NCBI RefSeq assembly: GCF_033958435.1
Contig: NC_134161.1
Span: forward strand, 7,750,001 to 7,814,000
Direction of reading: 5' to 3'
DNA: 64,000 nucleotides
From: Carettochelys insculpta
Taxonomy: Eukaryota > Chordata > Testudines > Carettochelyidae
Below, piece by piece: positions 53,801-64,000 of this stretch. The notes beneath the pieces are model-generated. The model did not search any database and was not told where the DNA came from. It saw nothing but the letters and a program-made list of their open reading frames with translations. The translations under genes and the position numbers were made by a program. Position 1 is the stretch's first letter; each line of letters starts with the position of its first letter.

Positions 53801-54699
53801 AAGTCGTGTGCAAGCGAGATATGAAGAAATCTGGAATTGATCTTTACCAAAAGGGAAAACTTGGCAAGTGATTGTAACCAGGGGTGGCATCATCTCCATC
53901 AGGATATCAAAGTCTGTGACAAGTGTGCCTCCTACAGCTTGAAGAGAAAAGAGCTCGCAGGAAGCGAGCAACTTCCAAGCAGGATGCACACATGTGCAAT
54001 AAGTGCCAAAGACTGAGCTCATCTCCGATTGGATTATTCAGTCAGGTGAGACCTTGCAAACCATCTACATCATATGCTACAATTCCCACCATCTCTTGCA
54101 GATGAAAGAATGCCAACATATTTTATGCTAGAGACGTTCAAGTATAAAGGGAAGTAAAGCCTTCATTAAGAGCCCGCGAATAGTCTTTCTATGCTACACA
54201 ATTACTGGAAATCGAGTAGTACTTAGTATCATCCTAGTATGTTTGGTGCTGTACATACACACACAGCAAATACAGTTTGTTGTCTGATAAGCTCAGGCCT
54301 TATGTCACAGCTGATCCCCACTCTGATACTGAGTGCAGAAGGTGGGGGCCCTCAAGAGACCTTAAAAATACCTTGCCTCAATAGGCTTCTCCTTAAAAGC
54401 TTCCCAAAGTCAGATTCCCTGACCCTGGCAGGTAGCTGCCACCACCCAAATGAGAAAACCACCACTTTAAAACCGAGGTAGACATACTTGGGATGGCTCC
54501 CTATGTGGCAACCCCAAGCTCTGACTCCTCCCTTAGGAGAGAGCTTGAAAACAAAGAGGAAGAAATTAAGCTGCAGTCCGATAGTTGACCTTTCAGTCTT
54601 AGACATGCATATACACAGACCCTTCTCTAGGACACAGGAATCAAATCATTGCATTCAAAAAAGGTGACTTATTAACAAAAAACAATTATAATTATAATT

Positions 54700-54850
54700 G
54701 GAGATGCCTCTCCTAGAGCGGGAAGGAACGTCGGGAGGTTATCTAGTCCAGTCCCCTGCCTCCTTGGCAGGACCAAGCACCAACCCTGACATCTATTTGC
54801 CCCAATCCCTAAATACCCTCCTCAAGGATTGAACTCATGCCCCCTACCTG
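54700..54850 (-). mobile_element. CR1-like fragment
   Basis: ggaaggaacgtcgggaggtt, atctagtccagtcccctgcc and ttggcaggaccaagcacc, diverged from the copy at 48850. Confidence 0.6.
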
Positions 54851-55149
54851 AACTTTCCTACTGCTCCCCTGCCTGCTCCCTTCCCCAGACACCTCTCATG
54901 GACTGGGGCACCCCAAAACTGGAATGCCACTTTTCAGCTATTCGTGACTCTTCAAGCTCTGGCAAAGAGGGGGAAACATAGGAAGCCCCAGCGGGTGAGG
55001 TGGGGTGGGGGCAGGCAGGGTCCGCAGGTGCAGGAGAAGCTCAGTAGACCTTGCTCTGCTGTGCCCTACTGAGATGAAGGACCATTCATGGGTCCCACTG
55101 ACTTCTTGGCTCCCTGTCACTGCTAAGTTGCCAGCTGCTGCCTCCTCCT

Positions 55150-56280
55150 GGCCCAGGCTAGCTCGACCGCTGCCTGGCCTTGCTCTCAGCGGAAATAGGG
55201 CTCCTTGTTTTCAACACAACCTCATGAAACCTGGAGGGACCTGTGGGAAACCCCCCGTGGCTGCAAGCAGGTGCTCGCGCTGCCGGTGCCAGAGCATGGC
55301 CGGAAGCCAGTCGCCCGGCAGGAACGCTTGGGTGGGGCAGGGAGTTTGAACAAGTGAGCGACCAGCCCTCACCGGTGCCCGTCAGCCTGATGGGGCAGGT
55401 ACCAGCCCAAGGGCCGGAGCTCGCTCGTGGGTCCACCTGTCCTTCTCCTGGATCCTGTGAAAACAGCAGCCCCTCTGCCCGCCCCCAGGAGGGACACGTT
55501 CCCACTGCTCCACCCCTGCCTCCCTCCCCCGGCCCCCGCCCTTCTGCACCCCACCAGCTGGGTTTGAGCCCCTCTCTCGAGCGGCGCTGGGGCAGAGGGC
55601 CCCTCACTTCCCAGCCGCGGGCAGCAGGAAATCCAGCCAGCCGGCCGGCAGGCGCACTGGGGGACCCCCTCCCAGCTCGCCCGGCCTGGGTCTGTGCAGC
55701 CGGGGCGCTAGTTCCCGGCACCCCCCACGCCTCCCGGTGCGGGCCCCTCCTCCCTTGCTGCCCAGCTGGGCTTCCCATCCCCGCCGGCAGCTGCCCAGGG
55801 GAACCTGCGTCTGCCCCGCCCCTGCTGCCGCCTCCCTCCAGCGCCGAGCCCCAGCAGGCGAGCGGCGTCCGCAGGCGCAGCGCTGGACAGGCGGGTCCCG
55901 GCAGGTAACAGCGGGGCTGCCGGGACTCCCCGGCCGTGGGTGGAGGCAGGGCGCTTTGCCCGCCCCCCAGCGGCTCCCCTGCGTGTCCCGGCTGGGAGCA
56001 CCGCCGGGGCGGGGGTGTGAGTCCCGCGGGGACAGCTGCTGCTCTCCCCCTGCCCCTGGGCTCCGAGGCCTGGCCCACTTGGGCCCCGGGGTGGAGCCAG
56101 CAGGGCGTGGGATCCCCGTGTGCCTGCCCGCCAGCCCCGCGCACACACGTCCCCTTTATCCCCCTTCAGTGGGCCTGCTCCTCCCCAGAGCATTCCCAGG
56201 CTCCCTCCCCGCCGCTGCTTCTCACCCCCCAAGCCACAAAGCATCCCCAGCTGTGAGAGCTGCCGCTCATGGACTTGCAT
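55150..56280. promoter_or_regulatory. TLCD5: CpG island, probable TLCD5 promoter and 5' UTR
   Basis: GC content rises sharply and CpG is abundant, unlike the flanks. It ends about 600 bases before the first coding exon of TLCD5, which starts directly after a splice acceptor, so a non-coding first exon is expected here. A plausible donor is cccggcag|gtaaca (break after 55903); another gtgagc lies near 55354. Long open frames on both strands are by-products of base composition. Confidence 0.7.
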
Positions 56281-56869
56281 GCAAGTGGGGAGCTCTAGAT
56301 GCGGGGTGTAACAGGCTGGCTTTGCCTCCTATTGATGAGCTGAGCTGAGAGCGATGAACTCCATAAAACACGTGTCGCTTTGGTATGCTCAGGGTACCAG
56401 TGCTGGGCACCTGGTGTCCGTGGTGGTAGAGTGTCAGCTGTTCTTGTGGCCAGGATCACCTCCATATGCTAGGTGCATTGCAGTTCCGAACAGCAGGGAC
56501 CCCAGCTCCTAAGCCCCGTTCCCTGCGAAAGATACTCTCTGACAGACCTGCAGCCATGTGTTGAGCACTTGGCTCTGCCATGCACTCAGGGGCAGCAAAG
56601 TGGTCAAGGCATGGTCCAAGCAGGGAGCTGGATTTCGTGCCTCCATGCTGCCTGTTTGACTTGAGCCAAGGGGCTGCTGGGAGGCAAAGAGGTTTGTGGA
56701 ACCTCTTGAGGTGCCAGTAACCTGAACCGGCATGTGAAGAGGCAAGTAGGCACAGTGGCCACCATAGGGGACAAAAAGGTTTGGTGTGCTGAAAAAAGTA
56801 CAGGGCTGAGGCTGGCTCGAAGGGGAGCCAAAAGATGGAGGTCTGTTAGGTGGGTCACTTCACCAGTAA

Positions 56870-60331
<3,462 letters not shown>

Positions 60332-61340
60332 CCTTGTGCTGAATGGACTCGTAGGGTGGCAATAGGAGACTGGGAATCCTGGCGTAAGCAGCAGTCCTGC
60401 AAGACAACCCTTCAGCGCAAGCAGCAACGCGCAATGGACCACTTCCTGGACTGGCTGCCACGAGCTAGCCTGGGAGAGCCTGAAACAGATGATGCTCTGG
60501 GTGTCCAACAGAAGAGAAAGCAGAGAACCAAATAACTTGCCCATCCTGCAGAATGGCATGAAGGTGCTGACTTCTCCAGCACTGAGATGGTCTCAAACCG
60601 CCACGCAAGCCGTTTGGTCTGGCCCAGGCCAACTGCATGGTCTGGGAACACTTTGGAACTCCAACTTATTCCAGAACAGGGGAGGTGACAACCACACTGG
60701 GCCCCTGGGCAAGGGGTGTCAGGGGGAGGCGGGGGCTGGCTCCACACATCTGGAAGGGGGTGGAGCCAAGGGCAGAAGGGGCGGGGCCAAGGGCAGCTGG
60801 CCCTCAGTGCCTTCTGGACCATGGTACACCCACCCCCCAGCCTTGCTTGGAGTGAGGCGCAGCGCCCTCATCTACCCAGGCAGCCTTCAGAGCCGCACAC
60901 ACAGTGCTCCGGCAGCAATTTGAAGGGTTTGGGTCTCAGGGTGCTGCCGCAGCCACAGCAGTAGTCGAAGCCCTGGGCTCTTGTAAATCACAATTTCACT
61001 CTTTGCCATCTCCCCTCAACCCCATCAGCTGGGCTTCCTCAGAAGCAGTGTTGTTCTAAGCCCAGAGGTCTGTGCAGAGTCTAATCTTCCCAGCTCTGCT
61101 ACCAGCTTTGTGGTGCCGTGCCGTCTCTTACCCTCTGCCTTGCTTTCCCAAGCTGTGCAATAACACAGTACACACTTGGGTTCGAGGAACTGCTCAGACA
61201 CCCAGTGCTTACTCTGGTTGAACCCGGTGCCTTTAGAAATGAAGTTGTTTCATGGAGGGATAGGACTCCAGTTGGGCTAAGACCTGAAGTGATGTCTTTG
61301 CCTGTAGCTGCTTTTAATAAAGTGTCTCTTCTCTCTCAGT
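60332..61340 (+). other. TLCD5: TLCD5 3' UTR
   Basis: From the stop to just past AATAAA at 61316-61321. 60.66-60.83 kb is G-rich and resembles part of a dispersed element. A GT-rich stretch follows the signal. Confidence 0.65.
61316..61321 (+). promoter_or_regulatory. TLCD5: TLCD5 poly(A) signal
   Basis: Canonical AATAAA about 1 kb after the stop codon, followed at once by gtgtctct and further T/GT-rich sequence, as expected of a cleavage and polyadenylation site. Confidence 0.65.
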
Positions 61341-64000
61341 CCTGCTTCTGCTGTTTGTATTTATATTCTCTTGCCAACCAATTCTTCTCTTATTTGTAGC
61401 TGTGTACCTTCATAAAAACATAAGGATGGCCATACTGGGTCAGACCAAAGGTCCATCTAGCCCGGTGTCCTGTCTTCTGACAGAAGCCAATTCCTGGTGC
61501 CCCAGAGGTCATGAACAGAACAGGGAATCAAGTGATTCCTCCTCTGTCATCCATTTCCAGCCTCTGACGAGCAGAGGCAAGGGACACCATCCCTATCCAT
61601 CGTGGCTAAGTACTGATGGACCATTAATTTATCTAGTTTTCTTTTTGAACCCTGATAAAGTTCTGGTCTTTGCAACATCCTCTGGCAGTGAGTTCCACAG
61701 GTTGACTGTGTGCTGTGCGAAGAAGAATTTCCTTTTCTTTGTTTTAAACCTGCTACCTATTAATTTAAGATGTTAAGAAACTCTCTCTGCATCCCATCCT
61801 GAGGTGGCAAATACCCAGTCAATAGGGGCATAGTTGAAATTGCCCATTATTACTGAGTTTTTTATTTTTATAGTCTCGCTAAACTGCCTAAGCTTTTCAT
61901 AGTCACAATCACTACCCTGGTCAGCCAGTCAGTAGTATACCCCTATTGCTATTTTCTTCATATTAGAGCACAGACTTAACATCTGTACAGCGTCTATGGA
62001 ACATTTTTGTTCATTTAAGATTTTTATTTCATTTGATTCTACGTTCTGATTCTGAGGAGGAGGCGTCTTCCCCCTGCTCTATCAGAGCCAGATTGTCACT
62101 CTGGCTGTTGGCGGGGAGGAATGTGAAGCTGGATCGATGGCTCCAGTGGGAATGCAACTCCTCCGGTGATCAAAAATCTCCAGCCCCATTTGTTTGGAGC
62201 CTGCAGTGGCTGTCCCTCTTTGTCCTGTTGTCTGAATGGGGGTCGAGGGTGGGGGAAGCAGCACCTGCACCATGCAGGGTGTGGGGCTGGGGAATGCACA
62301 GGTATGTGGTGGAAGATGGAGAGATGGGGCAGGGAAGGTGAGTAACTGCAGTGGGGGAGGGTATCTCCTATGGGGCTAGGAGAGAAAGCTGCCGTTGCAA
62401 GGAGAGAGAAGACAAATGCAGGGGCATTGGAGGAAAAGGAAGAGAAGATTCAGCCTCAAAGGTGGTTATCTCTGTTCTGACCACCAAATGGCTGGGAAGA
62501 CAAATGGAGTCTTCGTGAAAATACCGCTGCAAATTAGCTGGAGCTCCTGGGTCTCCTGAGGTTGTGTGGCAGGGGTAGCAGGAGCCATGAACTCCTTGCC
62601 AGAGTGTCATGGTGATTAAAGCCAGTGATGGGTTGATAAGATTGTAGTAAAGTCTTTTGAAACATAAACTTGCTGTGCACAGCCTCTCTTTAAAAGGAGG
62701 GTGGTAGGACTCAGTACAGCTGGGCCCTGAGTTGTGACTTGCTGGCTGACCTCTCCCTTCAAGTAAATGGATCGCTGTCTTTGATGTGTCCCACTCCCAA
62801 ATCACGCGTTGCTTCCTCTTTGGGTCCAAGACTGCAGCGTATGGCTGAATGGTGAAAGCATCCATGTGACAAAGGGGTAAGCCCCTCAATCCTAGCCCAC
62901 ATTCTGACCACTCAAGTACTTGCTACTGTCCCCCTGGTGTGGGCATGTCTGAGAGATGGGTGCTCAATGGCTTTATTAGGCAGGAGGCTGATGAGCTAAT
63001 CAGAACTATCATCAGGGAATAACAGGAAGAGAAGGAGGAAACTCAAGAGGCGGTGCTTGGCAGAGTCCAAGGGATGTACGATCTCTGGTGAGGAGACCTT
63101 TGTGTCTCACTCAAGTGGGGGCTACAAGGAAAATTTATGTCCACTTGTAAATTGCTGCCCAAGGCTGTTCAGATGAACTGAGGGTAGGGACCTAACAGCT
63201 GATGCACAATGGCTATACAACTAGAAAGCAGCCAGCCTGTTGTTTGGTGAACCAATGGGCACAGTAGGTAGTCTTGTTGTAATCAGCTTTGGGACACTTT
63301 TACGTGCCTCTCTGTGAGGCCCACCTGCTCCTTTTAGCAAGTACCATAAAGTAGTGTGTAGGATGTAGGGAGAGTCTGACATGAGACCTTTAAATTGAGG
63401 AATCATCTGCTTCTTGCTGTGCATGAAAGGTCATGATGCCTTTGCACAAGACAAAGATTTTTCTTTGAGAGGGATCCTCAATTAACATGAAAAAGAAGTT
63501 CAATAGGAGAGGCCTTTGCATTCTAATATTAGAGCTAACAGCCCTTTATCGTTCCCCATAGTCTCTTATCGCTGTGAAAGGTGGTGCGGTATTTAAAAGA
63601 TGGTGAATTCTCATAATGCACCCTCCTCTTTCCAAACTAGAGACTGCTGAGAGATATTTTCAACTGAAATCACTATTAAATTTGCAATTGCTTTGAATGA
63701 TTTGATCCTTAATAAAGATGGGATACCTGGCAGATAAAATACAGGCATTTTGTCAAAAGGAAGTCTCAGAATCTTCAGCTAACTTGGCTTGTAATTTGAG
63801 GGGAACTACTGGAGTCCAGCTGTTTAGCAAGCAATATCTCTATGATTTATAAGTCATGCCACCTAAAAATCAAAAGCTAGTGATCGATTGCTGTGCATGT
63901 TACCACTATCATGCTAACATGGAGGCTGAAAGGTAATCTCCTCATGAAATGACTGCCCTGGGACACAAGAGAGCAGAGTTCAATTTGTGGCTCTGCCACA
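61340..64000. other. Intergenic region downstream of TLCD5
   Basis: LINE sequence occupies 61.41-62.04 kb. I see no exon, promoter or repeat that I recognise in 62.1-64.0 kb. In mammals ARHGEF12 follows TLCD5; no exon of it is visible. Confidence 0.6.
61413..62035 (-). mobile_element. CR1/L3-like LINE remnant
   Basis: ggccatactgggtcagacca, aaggtccatctagcccggtg and ccttttctttgttttaaacc, then gtcaataggggcatagttga and cacaatcactaccctggtca: reversed CR1-type 3' and RT sequence, possibly two pieces joined. Confidence 0.65.

Larger units (their letters stand above)
49640..55150. other. Intergenic region between POU2F3 and TLCD5
   Basis: No exon recognised. It contains a possible repetitive element (50.27-50.95 kb), a full hairpin repeat (51.9-52.1 kb), an L2/CORE-like trace (52.56-52.64 kb), a CR1 3' end (53.39-53.80 kb) and another CR1-like fragment (54.70-54.85 kb). 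51.0-51.85 kb and 52.65-53.3 kb show nothing. Confidence 0.7.

Noticed and set aside
55158..56144. 328-codon open frame on the minus strand, with other long frames on both strands
   Set aside because: It lies in a CpG island where stops are rare by composition; the residues are low-complexity Gly/Ala/Pro/Arg with no domain.

Overview
This is vertebrate nuclear DNA: intron-rich, AT/GC-mixed and packed with interspersed repeats, with no bacterial, plasmid or phage features. Repeat content (CR1-type LINEs with the characteristic 3' end, MIR/CORE-SINE remnants, and long hairpin and palindromic MITE-like elements) points to a non-avian sauropsid, most likely a turtle. That assignment is an inference from repeat style, not from a database search.

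Layout. 1-11,215 is 5' flank or 5' intron of POU2F3; it carries repeats and a non-repeat block with two perfect octamer motifs (about 1,190-1,400). From 11,216 to 48,422 eleven exons on the + strand, all with GT-AG introns and matching phases, read through as 396 residues of POU2F3 (Oct-11/Skn-1a), including the whole POU-specific domain, POU homeodomain, C-terminal tail and stop codon. The extreme N-terminal coding exon was not found and probably lies upstream of base 1. The 3' UTR runs to about 49.6 kb and contains a reversed CR1 piece. 49.7-55.1 kb is repeat-rich intergenic DNA. 55.15-56.28 kb is a CpG island, the likely promoter of the next gene, TLCD5 (TMEM136), whose two coding exons lie at 56,893-57,090 and 59,811-60,331, with a poly(A) signal at 61,316. 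61.4-64 kb is intergenic DNA with LINE remnants. The POU2F3-TLCD5 order and orientation match what I know of the mammalian locus.

The two genes are neighbours rather than a functional unit: POU2F3 is a sequence-specific transcription factor (tuft/taste cells, keratinocytes) and TLCD5 a multi-pass TLC-domain membrane protein. Coding exon 1 of TLCD5 has a net 2-base loss relative to the frame demanded by the rest of the gene: a sequencing error, an allele, or a genuine lesion.

The most interesting non-genic signal is in a hairpin repeat family whose copies at about 27.7, 39.6 and 47.3 kb show a hammerhead-ribozyme-like core on the minus strand (CTGANGA, a 5-bp stem, GAAA). One copy sits at the 3' end of what looks like a decayed Penelope-like element. 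I see no evidence for a wholly new multi-gene system here.
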